DNA from: Catalinimonas alkaloidigena
Lineage (GTDB): Bacteria; Bacteroidota; Bacteroidia; Cytophagales; Flexibacteraceae
Assembly (NCBI RefSeq): GCF_900100765.1
Contig: NZ_FNFO01000011.1
Coordinates: 267,218-331,217, forward strand
DNA: 64,000 nt
Reading direction: 5' to 3'
Below are positions 35,336 through 44,720 of the stretch, piece after piece. Position 1 is the first letter of the stretch. Each line of letters opens with the position of its first letter. A model generated the notes under the pieces. It worked only from the letters and a program-made list of their open reading frames with translations, had not been told where the DNA came from and searched no databases. A program made the translations under genes and the position numbers.

Positions 35336-37423
35336 GTGCGATTCCCCTCTTTCTGCCGTCGGCTTCTCTGGATGTTGGTGGCCTTTTTGGGATGTGAACT
35401 GGGATGGAGCCAGTCGGCCCTGCGCCACCTCTACTTCAACAGTACAGAAAACATCGTCGCGCTTGATTTTGAGACCCAACCGCCCACGGTACAGTACACA
35501 GGCGTGGGGTCGGGCGGTTCGGTGGGTGAAGGCCTCGCGCACCTGGAAGATAGCACCGGAACGGTGGTGCTCTGGGTAAACGCCGGTGGTGTCTACGACC
35601 GCAACGGCGACCTGATGCCAGGCTCCGTCGGCATTTTTGCCGACCCTTCCGCCACCGAAATTGCCATTTGCCCTGTGCCCGGCGATCTGTCTCGCTATTT
35701 TCTGATTTACAATCAACTTCGTTCCGACAACCAGGAACACAGTCCTCTTTTCTATTCGATCGTGGACCTAGCGCAACGCAACGGGGCCGGAGATGTCACA
35801 GAGCTCAACCAGTCACTTGATGCACGTTCGCACGGCGAAGGCCTGGAGGTAGTTCCCATCCCGTGCAGTGACGACTATTGGGTGCTAGCCTATCGACGGT
35901 ACGAAGGATTTGTACGTTTTCGCGTAACGGCGACAGGGCTGGGAACTGCGGAGCTGATCGCCCCTTTCGATGCAGCGCAGTCCGGTGGGCGTGGCGAACT
36001 TGACTATTATCAGGGGCGGTTAGGGTATGCCGTGGCCTACCGACAACGCATTTGGGTGGGGGACTTCGAGCCGGAAACCGGTGACGTGCGCCGCGCCCGT
36101 TCGGTCAGTTTTTTGAGCTACGTGAGTCCTACCAAGTTTCAGGATACAGGCATGTATGGACTGGAATTTTCGCCCGATGGCACCAAGGTCTACTGCACCG
36201 ATTTTAACAACCGCGACTTGTTTGGTAATGTAGTGAATCCAAACCTGTTCTGTTACGACCTAGTGACCGACGAAATCCGTTCCTGGACCGTGCCGCTTGT
36301 GACCCAGGGGTGTACGGGCACGCCACAAGGACTGGGGCAAATCGAACTGGCCAGCGACGGCCGTTTGTACGTGACACAGGTGGGTGGGTGTGCCATCACC
36401 GTAATTCACCAGCCTGATTCGGTAGCACCGACGTTCACGATCATTCCCGTTGGTATGCCGTTGTCGCTCGGCATTTCAGACCAGATTCAAGCCCCGGTGT
36501 TGCGTCCGTTTCGGGTGGTCGCTGACCAGCAGCTTTGCGCGGGCGACGCAACGACGTTGTGGGCAACCGGTGGCCTCGCCTACCAGTGGACGCCAGCGGC
36601 AGGATTGAGTGACCCGACCAGCGCCCGGCCGGTGGCTCGCCCCTTGGAAACCACGGTGTATACTGTGCGGGTCGATCGCGGAAACGGCTGTGCCGATTCG
36701 GCCCGGGTGCGCATCGCGGTGAGCCCGTTGCCGACCCTGGCTATGGATGATCTGGTCGTGTGTACCGGCGACTCCGTGGCTCTTCCGGTCGAGTGGCAAG
36801 CGCACGTCACGTACCAACTGACCCATGCGGATTCTGTCTGGTCGCTCCCGTCATCGCAGTTCCTTGCCGCACCGGGTGTCTACACGCTGACGGCTACGAA
36901 CGAAGCCGGTTGTGCGGTCGCCGATACGTTTGAGGTACGGCAGCATCTTGGCTCATCTGCCGGGCTGCCGTCTGAACGTATGTTTTGTGGTCCGCCCCCG
37001 TACGTGCTGGGGGGAAGTAAGGAGCCCAACGTCACATATCGCTGGTCGACAGGGGCTACCACCCCCACTATCGAAGCCGACAGTTCCGGGCTTTACTGGC
37101 TTGAAGCTACCAACGGCCTGTGTACGGTACGCGATACGGTATACGTGACCATTGCAGTGCCACCGCGGTCCTACAACGTAATCACCCCGAATGGCGACGG
37201 GCGAAACGAGTTCCTCGATTTCGGTCGGCTGGCGCCGTCAAGCGGTTTGTTCATTTACAACCGCTGGGGGAAACAGGTCTACGTCTCCAACAATTACCAG
37301 AACGACTGGCAGGCACGCAACACGGCTGGCGAACCCTTGCCGGGCGGTGTTTATTACTACTTTTTGCATCTCAATTCTGATTGCGGCGACAGCTTCAAAG
37401 GCTGGGTGGAGGTGGTGCGATGA
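35336..37423 (+). CDS. Secreted protein with gliding motility-associated C-terminal domain
   Basis: About 695 aa. No ATG fits the full signal peptide; GTG at 35336 (VRFPSFCRRLLWMLVAFLGC) is chosen, with TTG at 35327 or ATG at 35372 as alternatives. Residues about 30-400 look like a beta-propeller (RHLYFNSTENIVALDFETQ, MYGLEFSPDGTKVYCTDFNN). PKD/Ig-like modules follow (ATTLWATGGLAYQWTPAAGL; VYTVRVDRGNGCADSARV). The last ~85 residues are the CHU_C/gliding-associated module (NVITPNGDGRNEFLDF, FIYNRWGKQVY, LPGGVYYYFLHL). It is probably exported by T9SS and displayed on the surface as an adhesin. Ligand unknown. Confidence 0.88.
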   Translation: MRFPSFCRRLLWMLVAFLGCELGWSQSALRHLYFNSTENIVALDFETQPPTVQYTGVGSGGSVGEGLAHLEDSTGTVVLWVNAGGVYDRNGDLMPGSVGIFADPSATEIAICPVPGDLSRYFLIYNQLRSDNQEHSPLFYSIVDLAQRNGAGDVTELNQSLDARSHGEGLEVVPIPCSDDYWVLAYRRYEGFVRFRVTATGLGTAELIAPFDAAQSGGRGELDYYQGRLGYAVAYRQRIWVGDFEPETGDVRRARSVSFLSYVSPTKFQDTGMYGLEFSPDGTKVYCTDFNNRDLFGNVVNPNLFCYDLVTDEIRSWTVPLVTQGCTGTPQGLGQIELASDGRLYVTQVGGCAITVIHQPDSVAPTFTIIPVGMPLSLGISDQIQAPVLRPFRVVADQQLCAGDATTLWATGGLAYQWTPAAGLSDPTSARPVARPLETTVYTVRVDRGNGCADSARVRIAVSPLPTLAMDDLVVCTGDSVALPVEWQAHVTYQLTHADSVWSLPSSQFLAAPGVYTLTATNEAGCAVADTFEVRQHLGSSAGLPSERMFCGPPPYVLGGSKEPNVTYRWSTGATTPTIEADSSGLYWLEATNGLCTVRDTVYVTIAVPPRSYNVITPNGDGRNEFLDFGRLAPSSGLFIYNRWGKQVYVSNNYQNDWQARNTAGEPLPGGVYYYFLHLNSDCGDSFKGWVEVVR

Positions 37424-37685
37424 GGAAGACTAAATCGTTTCAACGCAATGCAGCAATTCGTTACGTGTCTCTGTCGGCTACGGAAGAGGCGCTTAATCAG
37501 GCAAAACCGGAGAATGGGCAGAATTTGAAGGAAACCAGATACAAGAGAGCCACGACATTCATAAGGCTGGACCGGCAGAAGTCGCTCCGACCAGAATAGC
37601 TTGTTAGCTCTTAAAAATTGCGGGTGTAGACCCGCTGCACGCCCAAGAGTAAGCGCAGTTAGTTCGATAAATTCAATCAGACAAA
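37424..37685. other. Intergenic region where base composition falls
   Basis: These 262 bp are AT-richer than the gene before them and lead into an equally AT-rich 5' half of the next gene. Nothing else is recognised. Confidence 0.3.
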
Positions 37686-40600
37686 ATGCTTCAGAAAACT
37701 ACACTTTTCCTGTTTCTATTAATGGCTGTTAGCGCCTTTGGGCAAGCACCAGGCTATGAAATGCAGACAATTTTAGGGTCGTATTTTAAAAATCCAAGTG
37801 ATTTGGCCGTGGGCGCTGATGGTGAATTTTATGTTCTAGAGAATCCCTATATAGCTAAAATCAGTGCAGATGGAAAACATCAAGGGTGGATTGAGCCGAG
37901 TGGGGGATCGGAAGATCGAATATTCGTAGATGAGAAGCAAAACTTGTTTTTGATAGCAGAAGCAGGAATCTATGAGCAACTATACAAGTTTGACAGTGCA
38001 GGTAATTTCGTGATGGAAATAACCTTTCCTGAACCGGAGCACACGTATCACATTGATGCACTTCGCGCGGATGGGGAACAACATTTGTATGTGCTGATTC
38101 ATAAAGAAGTGGGTAGATCATACTTATCAAAAGTATTACAGTTTGATGCCGAAGGAAATTACTTGAATGAGATAGTGTTGGATATAATAGAGGAGGGTTA
38201 TAGTTACAATGATTTGGCCTTTGATGCTATCGGGAATATTTATGCGCTGGAATCAGGGCACTACAGGATTAATAAATTCTCTTCATCAGGTAGGTTTTTG
38301 AGCCATATCATGGCTACAGGGACAAGCCACTTCTATAAAAGTCTAGAAGTAGACGGAAATGGTGTGGTAAACGCTGGGTACTCAGACGGGATCGATCAGT
38401 TTGATGCGGACGGGCAATTTTTGAGAGCAATTTTAGCGGGTCGGGAAGTGATAGCCCTGGCGATTGATCAAAAAAATAAAAAGATACTTCATGTACTGAT
38501 AGATGATCCTTACCAGGCTATTATGTCGATTGAAAATGGAGAAATTACAACAGTTATCGAACAACAGAAGTGGCCTCAAAAAGAATATCAAGGGATCGCG
38601 TTTGACCGGTACAACAACTGCTACCTGTTTGAATCCGATCACCAACAAATTGTCAAATATACTCCTGCTGGGACACTCATAGGACAGTTACCCTTAAAAA
38701 TGAATAAGGATGGGCGTTTCCTAGACCCTGTCATGATGCTACTGGACCGATTTGGTGATTTTTATCTGCTGGAAGAAAAACGTCTGTTGAAATTCTCAGG
38801 CGCTGGAAACCTGCTCTATGAGATTTCTGATTTTGGCCCCACTGACACACATTATGCTTTCAAAGGCATAGCACTGACACCTACAGGGCAACTGTACATT
38901 GCTGATAACGCTGGGAATTGTGTTCGTAAGCTTGATGCGACTGGCAAGTACCTGGACAGCTTCAAGACTACGGGGCAGGGTGCCGAACTCTTAAATGGAC
39001 CGCAAGGTGTTACTCTAGACGAGGCCGGTAATGTATATGTAGCACAGCAAGATGGGCGCAACGTGCAAAAGTTCTCTTCTGACGGCCAGTTTCTGCAACA
39101 TTTTGGAAAACCGAGTTCTTTTTATCGTGGTGATGAACCGGAAGGAATCATTATCGATGCCTACGGTAATGTGTGGACCACTACGGCGAACGATTGGCAG
39201 TTGCGTGTGTGGAACAGTCAAGGTGATCTTCTGTCAGAAACATCCATATGGTCAAATCACTTGATCGCGATTAGTCCTAATAAGGGGATAATGGGAGTTA
39301 CTTGTAATTGGCTAACCCATGTTGTTTATCAGTACACGAATCGGGAATACCTGCCTACTGCGTTCAGCACAATCACCGGAAGAGTATACGGAGATAACAA
39401 CGAAAACTGTAAATGGGATACGAGTGATACAAAATTTAACCAAAGCATTATTACCGTGCAGCCGGGGTCCTATTATGGTTACCCTGATCAGGAAGGGCGC
39501 TACGCAATTCAGGTTGATACTGGTACATATTATGTCAATCAACTACTTCCTGACCTGAAACGATGGCAATGGGTAGAACAAACCTGCCCGACTAACCCGT
39601 CTTATCACCGGGTGCAGGTTTCCACACAAGATACCACGGTAACGGATATTGATTTTGGTAACTATTTGGTTCAAGTGCCCTATCTCACCGTTGCGGTCTC
39701 TTCTGATCGACGTCGTCGGTGTTTCAGGAGCACCACCACGGTGCGCTATACCAACGATGGGGCCGCTCCCGCTTCGCCTGTGGAAGTGAAAGTAAAATAT
39801 CCGGAGTATGTGGTGCCTATTTCCAGTACCATGCCCTGGAGTCGGGTAGAAGACGACAACGTCTATGTCTTTGTGTTGGGAACATTGGCACCGCATCGGT
39901 TCGGGACGATTCAAATTACCGACTCGGTGGTCTGCGGCATCGACTCCATTCGTGGCCTGACCCAGTGCACCGAAGCCCAAATTTTTCCACGTAATCTGCG
40001 GGACGTCGACCCGAACTGGGACCAGTCGGAAGTGAAGCTGACCGCCACCTGCCTGGACAACGGCTTTGTGCGCTTTGTGGTTCGGAACCAGGGCTTGGCC
40101 ATGCAGGACAGTAGCGCCTACCGGCTCTACCTGGATGCGCAACTGGTCTATCAAGCCAAGCTGAAGTTGGTAGCTGACGACAGCCTGGTGTTTCGTGTGC
40201 CGGTCAACGGCCAGACCGTACGGCTGGAAGCCGATCAGCGTCCGGGGCATCCGTACCAGCAGCAGACTCACCTCACACTGGAGGGCTGTGGGACCAATGT
40301 TGAGGGAGCCATCAGCTACGGCTACGTGGCGCAACTGCCGCCGGACGACGAGCCAGAGGAAATAAGTGTTTCGTGCTTACCCATCATCGATTCGTTTGAT
40401 CCCAACGACAAGTTAGCGTTGCCGACGGGGCGCTTTGCACAGCATTACCTACGGCCCGACGTCGCGCTCCAGTACACAATTCGCTTCCAGAATACGGGTA
40501 CCGATACGGCCTACCGCGTTGTGATCGTCGATACGCTCGATGCCGGACTGGACTTATCAACGCTGCAGCAGGGTGCATCATCACATCCGTATCAGTTCTC

Positions 40601-41144
40601 GCTTTCCGGCAAAGGGCGGGCAGTGCTGACCTGGACATTTACCGATATCGACCTACCGGACTCTACGCGGAACGAACCCGCCAGCCACGGGTACGTGAGT
40701 TTCTCCATTCGGCCCTACGACACGCTGCCGGAGTTAACGCGGGTGGAAAACGAAGCTGACATTTACTTTGACTTCAACGCGCCGGTGCATACCAACCTAG
40801 TGTTCCATACGCTGACCGACAGTGTATTCGCCGATTTTACAAAAATGCCTCCTATTGAATTTGAAGCGGTGACCACGACCTCTGCCGCTCTGGATCGCCA
40901 CGTGCAGCTCTATCCCAATCCCAGTGCCGGGTACTTCCAACTGAAGTGGGCAGAAGCTCCGCACGGAAGTCTGACCCTGGAAGTGGTAGACCTGATGGGG
41001 CGGACCGTGTGGCGTAAGTCCGTCCGCAACCAACAGGAAGTGCTAGAAGAAGCGATTGATCTCCGTCTGCAACCGGCCGGCCTTTACAGCCTGCGCGTAC
41101 AAACCCCCGCCGGGCAGCTGCTGCGTAAGATCGTGATCCAGTAG
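37686..41144 (+). CDS. Large secreted T9SS protein with NHL-type propeller
   Basis: A 1152-aa protein with a signal peptide (LFLFLLMAVSAFGQ). Residues about 25-540 hold repeated NHL/6-bladed propeller units (GNVYVAQQDGRNVQKFSSDG, GQLYIADNAGNCVRKLDATG). About 560-660 is a CNA-B/SD-type module (TGRVYGDNNENCKWDTSD). About 670-880 contains two Ig-like modules. About 905-1065 is the DUF7619-type module (SFDPNDKLALPTGRF; YTIRFQNTGTDTAYRVVIVD). The end is a type A sorting domain (LYPNPSAGYFQLKW ... LYSLRVQTPAGQLLRKIVIQ). DNA up to about 39690 is AT-rich and then switches to the GC-rich style of the genome, which suggests the propeller half was acquired or replaced. Likely role: cell-surface binding. 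Confidence 0.88.
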   Translation: MLQKTTLFLFLLMAVSAFGQAPGYEMQTILGSYFKNPSDLAVGADGEFYVLENPYIAKISADGKHQGWIEPSGGSEDRIFVDEKQNLFLIAEAGIYEQLYKFDSAGNFVMEITFPEPEHTYHIDALRADGEQHLYVLIHKEVGRSYLSKVLQFDAEGNYLNEIVLDIIEEGYSYNDLAFDAIGNIYALESGHYRINKFSSSGRFLSHIMATGTSHFYKSLEVDGNGVVNAGYSDGIDQFDADGQFLRAILAGREVIALAIDQKNKKILHVLIDDPYQAIMSIENGEITTVIEQQKWPQKEYQGIAFDRYNNCYLFESDHQQIVKYTPAGTLIGQLPLKMNKDGRFLDPVMMLLDRFGDFYLLEEKRLLKFSGAGNLLYEISDFGPTDTHYAFKGIALTPTGQLYIADNAGNCVRKLDATGKYLDSFKTTGQGAELLNGPQGVTLDEAGNVYVAQQDGRNVQKFSSDGQFLQHFGKPSSFYRGDEPEGIIIDAYGNVWTTTANDWQLRVWNSQGDLLSETSIWSNHLIAISPNKGIMGVTCNWLTHVVYQYTNREYLPTAFSTITGRVYGDNNENCKWDTSDTKFNQSIITVQPGSYYGYPDQEGRYAIQVDTGTYYVNQLLPDLKRWQWVEQTCPTNPSYHRVQVSTQDTTVTDIDFGNYLVQVPYLTVAVSSDRRRRCFRSTTTVRYTNDGAAPASPVEVKVKYPEYVVPISSTMPWSRVEDDNVYVFVLGTLAPHRFGTIQITDSVVCGIDSIRGLTQCTEAQIFPRNLRDVDPNWDQSEVKLTATCLDNGFVRFVVRNQGLAMQDSSAYRLYLDAQLVYQAKLKLVADDSLVFRVPVNGQTVRLEADQRPGHPYQQQTHLTLEGCGTNVEGAISYGYVAQLPPDDEPEEISVSCLPIIDSFDPNDKLALPTGRFAQHYLRPDVALQYTIRFQNTGTDTAYRVVIVDTLDAGLDLSTLQQGASSHPYQFSLSGKGRAVLTWTFTDIDLPDSTRNEPASHGYVSFSIRPYDTLPELTRVENEADIYFDFNAPVHTNLVFHTLTDSVFADFTKMPPIEFEAVTTTSAALDRHVQLYPNPSAGYFQLKWAEAPHGSLTLEVVDLMGRTVWRKSVRNQQEVLEEAIDLRLQPAGLYSLRVQTPAGQLLRKIVIQ

Positions 41145-41190
41145 CGCCACCGCTTCGGCAAAAAGCGGGTGACAATTCCGCGAATCTTGG

Positions 41191-41198
41191 ATCTTTGT
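41191..41198 (+). promoter_or_regulatory. Possible -7 box of the GH16 gene
   Basis: GATCTTTG matches TAnnTTTG at 7 of 8 positions, 45 bases before the ATG at 41244. No good -33 element is seen. Confidence 0.3.
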
Positions 41199-41243
41199 GT
41201 CGTCGGCTCGGTTGAGTCGGCGGCACCAACCCCCTTCATTCGT

Positions 41244-42086
41244 ATGCATTACTCGCTTCCTTTGGCCCTGGCGTTGGGCCTTCTGCTCGTCGCCTGCCAA
41301 TCGGCTCCTTCCGACACCAGTACTTCGGCTGAGGCCATGGCCGATGCGACGCCGGGTGCGGCGTACCAACTGGTCTGGAGCGACGAGTTCGATGGCGAGC
41401 ACCTCGACACTACCAAGTGGAACTACAACGTGGGAGGGCACGGCTGGGGCAACAACGAATTGCAGTTTTATACCGACGCGCGTCCCGAAAACGCGCGTCT
41501 GGCAGGCGGAACACTGCGGATTACGGCAATCCACGAACCCTGGGAAGGTAAGGAATTTACCTCGGCGCGCCTGACCACGAAAGGCAAAGCCGACTGGACC
41601 TACGGACGTTTCGAAATACGCGCCAAGCTGCCTTCGGGCGTGGGAACGTGGCCGGCCATCTGGCTGCTCTACACCGATAAAGAATATGGCAACCAAGGGT
41701 GGCCCGACAACGGTGAAATCGACATCATGGAAGAGGTGGGGTACGATCCGGACGTGATCCACTCCACGATACACGACAAAGCGTTTAACCACAGCATCGG
41801 CACGCAGGTGGGGGATACGCTCCGCATTCCTACGGCGCGCTCGGCGTTTCATGTGTACCGCACCGACTGGACGCCCGACTCCATCATCTCCTATATCGAC
41901 GACCAACGTTATTTTGCGTTCGGCAACACCGGCGAGGGGTGGGAGGAGTGGCCATTCGACCACGACCACCACTTGCTACTCAACGTGGCGGTGGGCGGCA
42001 ACTGGGGCGGCCAGCAGGGCGTGGACACCACGGCCTTTCCTACCGCCATGGAAGTCGATTACGTGCGGGTATACCAACAGAAATAA
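41244..42086 (+). CDS. Glycoside hydrolase family 16 lipoprotein (endo-beta-glucanase type)
   Basis: A 280-aa surface or periplasmic lipoprotein: LGLLLVACQS gives a lipobox with Cys18, so the ATG at 41244 is used. The GH16 jelly roll starts at YQLVWSDEFDGEHLDTTKW. The catalytic motif is E158-I-D160-I-M-E163 (GEIDIMEEVG), with the extra Met typical of laminarinase-like members. WPAIWLLYTD and HHLLLNVAVGGNWGG are further family marks. The likely substrate is beta-1,3-glucan (laminarin), though agarase or carrageenase branches share the fold. Its stop codon abuts that of the convergent SpmAB-like gene. Confidence 0.93.
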   Translation: MHYSLPLALALGLLLVACQSAPSDTSTSAEAMADATPGAAYQLVWSDEFDGEHLDTTKWNYNVGGHGWGNNELQFYTDARPENARLAGGTLRITAIHEPWEGKEFTSARLTTKGKADWTYGRFEIRAKLPSGVGTWPAIWLLYTDKEYGNQGWPDNGEIDIMEEVGYDPDVIHSTIHDKAFNHSIGTQVGDTLRIPTARSAFHVYRTDWTPDSIISYIDDQRYFAFGNTGEGWEEWPFDHDHHLLLNVAVGGNWGGQQGVDTTAFPTAMEVDYVRVYQQK

Positions 42087-43319
42087 TTACCCGAAGAATA
42101 GATAGGCGATGAAAATGCCCGAGATGATGGCGGCAAAGTCGGCAATCAGGCCGCAGGTAACGGCGTAGCGGGTGTTTCGGATGTTGACCGAACCAAAGTA
42201 GACGGCCAGGATGTAGAACGTGGTGTCCGTCGCCCCCTGAATGGTGGAAACCAGCCGCCCGGCAAACGAATCGGCTCCTTCGGCTTGCATCAGATCGACC
42301 ATCAGTCCGCGCGCGCCACTTCCGCTGAGGGGCTTCATCAGGGCGGTGGGCAGGGCCGCCACAAAACGTGTATCGACGCCCAGGCTTCCGAAGAACGCGG
42401 CCAGCCCGTTCTGGATGTAGTCGAGCGCGCCGCAGGCTCGGAACACCCCGATGGCCACGAGTACCGCCACCAAGTACGGAATGATTTTAACGGCCACCTG
42501 AAATCCCTCTTTGGCCCCTTCGATAAATGTGTCGTAGACGTTGATGCCCTTGCGCCACGCCAATCCGATGAACGCGGCGATGATAGTGAACAGAATCAGG
42601 TTACCCACAATGGTAGAAACCCGGTTGATGGCCCCCGAATCCAGCGTGGCGAAATACCAGATGATGCCCGCGATGAAGAGCGAAAGGCCGCCCAGGTAAG
42701 CCAGCACCACCGGATGGAATAAGTTGATGCGTTGGTAGAGCGAGACGGCGATCAGCCCCGCCATAGTGGAGAAAAACGTGGTGAGCAGAATGGGAATGAA
42801 AATGTCGGCCGGGTTGGCGGCTCCGAGTTCGGCCCGGTACGTCATGATCGAAATCGGGATCAAGGTCAGGCCGGACGTGTTCAGTACCAGAAACATGATC
42901 TGCGCGTTCGAAGCGGTTTCGGGCGTGGGGTTGAGTTCCTGCAACTCTTCCATGGCCTTGAGGCCGAGCGGCGTGGCAGCATTGTCAAGGCCCAGCATGT
43001 TGGCCGAGAAGTTCATCAGAATGGAGCCGAACACCGGATGGCCCGCGGGCACTTCCGGAAAGAGCCGGTGGAAGAGGGGCCCGATCAGTTTTGCTAAAAT
43101 GCGAATCATGCCGCCTGCTTCGCCGATCTTCATCAGGCCTAGCCAGAGCGTCAGCACACCCGTCAGGCCCAGGGATATCTCAAAGCCGGTTTTGGCCATA
43201 TCGAACGTGGCGGACACCATGTTGGGGAAAACTTCGGCGTCCCCCAGAAAGATCAGTCGAATCAAACCGACGACAAAGGCAATGAGAAAAAAGGCAATCC
43301 AGATGTAGTTGAGCACCAT
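42087..43319 (-). CDS. SpmA/SpmB-like nucleoside recognition (Gate) domain membrane protein
   Basis: A 410-aa integral membrane protein that joins SpmA-like and SpmB-like halves in one chain. The first half has NFSANMLGLDNAATPLGLKA (SpmA signature); the second has ALPTALMKPLSGSGARGLMV and QGATDTTFYILAVYFGSVNI (SpmB signature). Each half is a Gate domain as in concentrative nucleoside transporters. In spore formers the separate proteins act in spore core dehydration, but this organism is not a spore former, so a nucleoside or small-solute transport role is inferred. It is divergent from an XRE regulator, with a perfect inverted repeat between them. Confidence 0.9.
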   Translation of the reverse strand: MVLNYIWIAFFLIAFVVGLIRLIFLGDAEVFPNMVSATFDMAKTGFEISLGLTGVLTLWLGLMKIGEAGGMIRILAKLIGPLFHRLFPEVPAGHPVFGSILMNFSANMLGLDNAATPLGLKAMEELQELNPTPETASNAQIMFLVLNTSGLTLIPISIMTYRAELGAANPADIFIPILLTTFFSTMAGLIAVSLYQRINLFHPVVLAYLGGLSLFIAGIIWYFATLDSGAINRVSTIVGNLILFTIIAAFIGLAWRKGINVYDTFIEGAKEGFQVAVKIIPYLVAVLVAIGVFRACGALDYIQNGLAAFFGSLGVDTRFVAALPTALMKPLSGSGARGLMVDLMQAEGADSFAGRLVSTIQGATDTTFYILAVYFGSVNIRNTRYAVTCGLIADFAAIISGIFIAYLFFG

Positions 43320-43328
43320 AGGCGTAAT

Positions 43329-43351
43329 TTTGCTAATTCCTTTTTAGCAAA
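43329..43351. promoter_or_regulatory. Inverted repeat, candidate operator
   Basis: TTTGCTAA (43329-43336), 7 bases, then TTAGCAAA (43344-43351): a perfect 8-bp dyad in the 111-bp gap between divergent genes. It lies 10 bases before the SpmAB-like start and just upstream of the -7 box for the XRE gene. The spacing suits a dimeric repressor, but it is equally able to form a hairpin. Confidence 0.5.
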
Positions 43352-43356
43352 AAGGA

Positions 43357-43364
43357 TAAATTTG
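43357..43364 (+). promoter_or_regulatory. Putative -7 box of the XRE regulator gene
   Basis: TAAATTTG is an exact TAnnTTTG match, 66 bases upstream of the ATG at 43431. The dyad at 43329-43351 covers the place of the -33 element. Confidence 0.5.
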
Positions 43365-43430
43365 GCAGGAAACTTTCCCCGGCGAATCGTCGTCACGGCG
43401 GTCCGTCGCAACGGCGCAATATAACTGAAT

Positions 43431-44378
43431 ATGAGTCTACTGCGGGCTAACCTCCGTTTTCTTCGTAAGCAACACAAACTCACGCAGCAGAAGCTGGCGG
43501 ACCGAATCGGCATCAAGCGGTCGTTGCTGGGCGCTTACGAAGAAGGGCGCGCCGAACCGCGCGAGGAGTACGTGGCGCGGATGGCCGAGGTGTTCGGAGT
43601 GGACTTCGTGCAACTGATGACCCGCGACCTGACGGGTGGGAATCCGCCGCCGTTGCCGGGCAGTGTGCCGACGCGTCACCACGACGATGCCCATCGGTCG
43701 CACCACGCCGCGCCCGTCCGAAACATGCCCGCCCCTCCGAAGCCATCGCCGACGACTTATACCGCCGTTAAACCTGCTCCGCCAAAACCTGAGCCGGCAG
43801 CACCGACGCCCCGGTCCGATAACGGCGTGGCCGTTGCCTCTCCCAAACCCGCCGCTTCCGGCACCAATCGCTACGCCGAAGGGCGCGAAATCCGCATGCT
43901 GTCGGTTACGGTCGATGCCCAACAACGGCAGCAGATCGAGCTGGTGCCGCAGGCGCAACTTCGGGCGTACGAAACGCAATACGCCGATCCGGCTTTTCTG
44001 GAAGGATTGCCCAAAATGCAACTCCCGTCGCTTGAAGGAGGCGACGTGTACCGGGCGTTTGAGTTGGATGCGGTGGTGGTGGTGGGGCGCTACGTGCGCA
44101 ACTGGTATTCGCTACAGGCCAAGCCGTACGTGCTGCTGACGCGGGGCGGGCGCGTACACCAGGCGGTGCTCGACAATCAGATTGCCGAAACGGGCTGTGT
44201 GCAGGTGGGAAACGAGGCGACGCCGGTCGAGTCGATCCTGGAAATCTGGGAGCCGGTGCGCTGGATCAGCGACCGCCCTCCGGTGTCGGCCGAGGCGGGG
44301 CAGCCGCTTTCGGTGGCCGAACTCACGCAACTGGTGCGGCAACTGCAGGCCGACGTGGAGCGACTCAAGCGCCGCTAG
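43431..44378 (+). CDS. XRE-type regulator with proline-rich linker and C-terminal sensor-like domain
   Basis: A 315-aa protein. Residues about 4-62 are a Cro/C1 helix-turn-helix (LRANLRFLRKQHKLTQQKLA, IGIKRSLLGAYEEGRAEP). Residues about 70-140 are a Pro/Ala/His-rich linker. Residues about 145-285 resemble an S24/LexA-like beta domain (LEGGDVYRAFELDAVVVVGRYVRNWYSL) without the Ser-Lys pair in the right place as far as I can see, so self-cleavage is unlikely. A C-terminal helix (LVRQLQADVERLKRR) could dimerise. The dyad in its promoter suggests autoregulation and control of the divergent SpmAB-like gene. Its stop codon overlaps the next gene's stop (shared CTAG). Confidence 0.85.
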   Translation: MSLLRANLRFLRKQHKLTQQKLADRIGIKRSLLGAYEEGRAEPREEYVARMAEVFGVDFVQLMTRDLTGGNPPPLPGSVPTRHHDDAHRSHHAAPVRNMPAPPKPSPTTYTAVKPAPPKPEPAAPTPRSDNGVAVASPKPAASGTNRYAEGREIRMLSVTVDAQQRQQIELVPQAQLRAYETQYADPAFLEGLPKMQLPSLEGGDVYRAFELDAVVVVGRYVRNWYSLQAKPYVLLTRGGRVHQAVLDNQIAETGCVQVGNEATPVESILEIWEPVRWISDRPPVSAEAGQPLSVAELTQLVRQLQADVERLKRR

Positions 44379-44584
44379 TCGAAACTGAACAGCGAGTGCT
44401 GCGTGCCGCCTTCGCGTTTGGTTCGGGTGGCCGTTTCGGCTTCGGCTTTCAGCGCTTTTTGCCCCGCCAGGCGGTTTTCCAGCTTTCGAAATTCAGCCTG
44501 ATACGCCTCCCATTCGGTGAGCGGAATTTGTACGGCGATGCGCTCGCCGTCGGCGTTGGTTACATACTGCAGGTGTAGGTCCAT
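44375..44584 (-). CDS. Small Phd/antitoxin-like hypothetical protein
   Basis: A 69-aa protein from the ATG at 44584 (MDLHLQYVTNADGERIAVQI); the frame continues upstream but runs under the neighbouring lipoprotein gene. The N-terminal part resembles small Bacteroidota proteins with a Phd/YefM-like fold (YVTN..G..IAVQIPL-x-E-W). The rest is a charged helix. No toxin gene is adjacent, so it is an orphan. Its stop overlaps that of the XRE gene. Confidence 0.6.
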   Translation of the reverse strand: MDLHLQYVTNADGERIAVQIPLTEWEAYQAEFRKLENRLAGQKALKAEAETATRTKREGGTQHSLFSFD

Positions 44585-44720
44585 GGGGGTATAAACTAAG
44601 TCGTCCTTCGAAAGTAGGGAAGTTTTCGGGCGTGTGCCAAGTTCCGGGCGCAAAAAAGCCATGCTTTTGCGATCTGGCGAAGTTTTTGCTCTGGGCAAGT
44701 CAACCTCTACTCCCTTCGCC

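Noticed and set aside
44375..44584. Toxin-antitoxin pair
   Set aside because: The small protein is Phd-like but no toxin gene is adjacent on either side.
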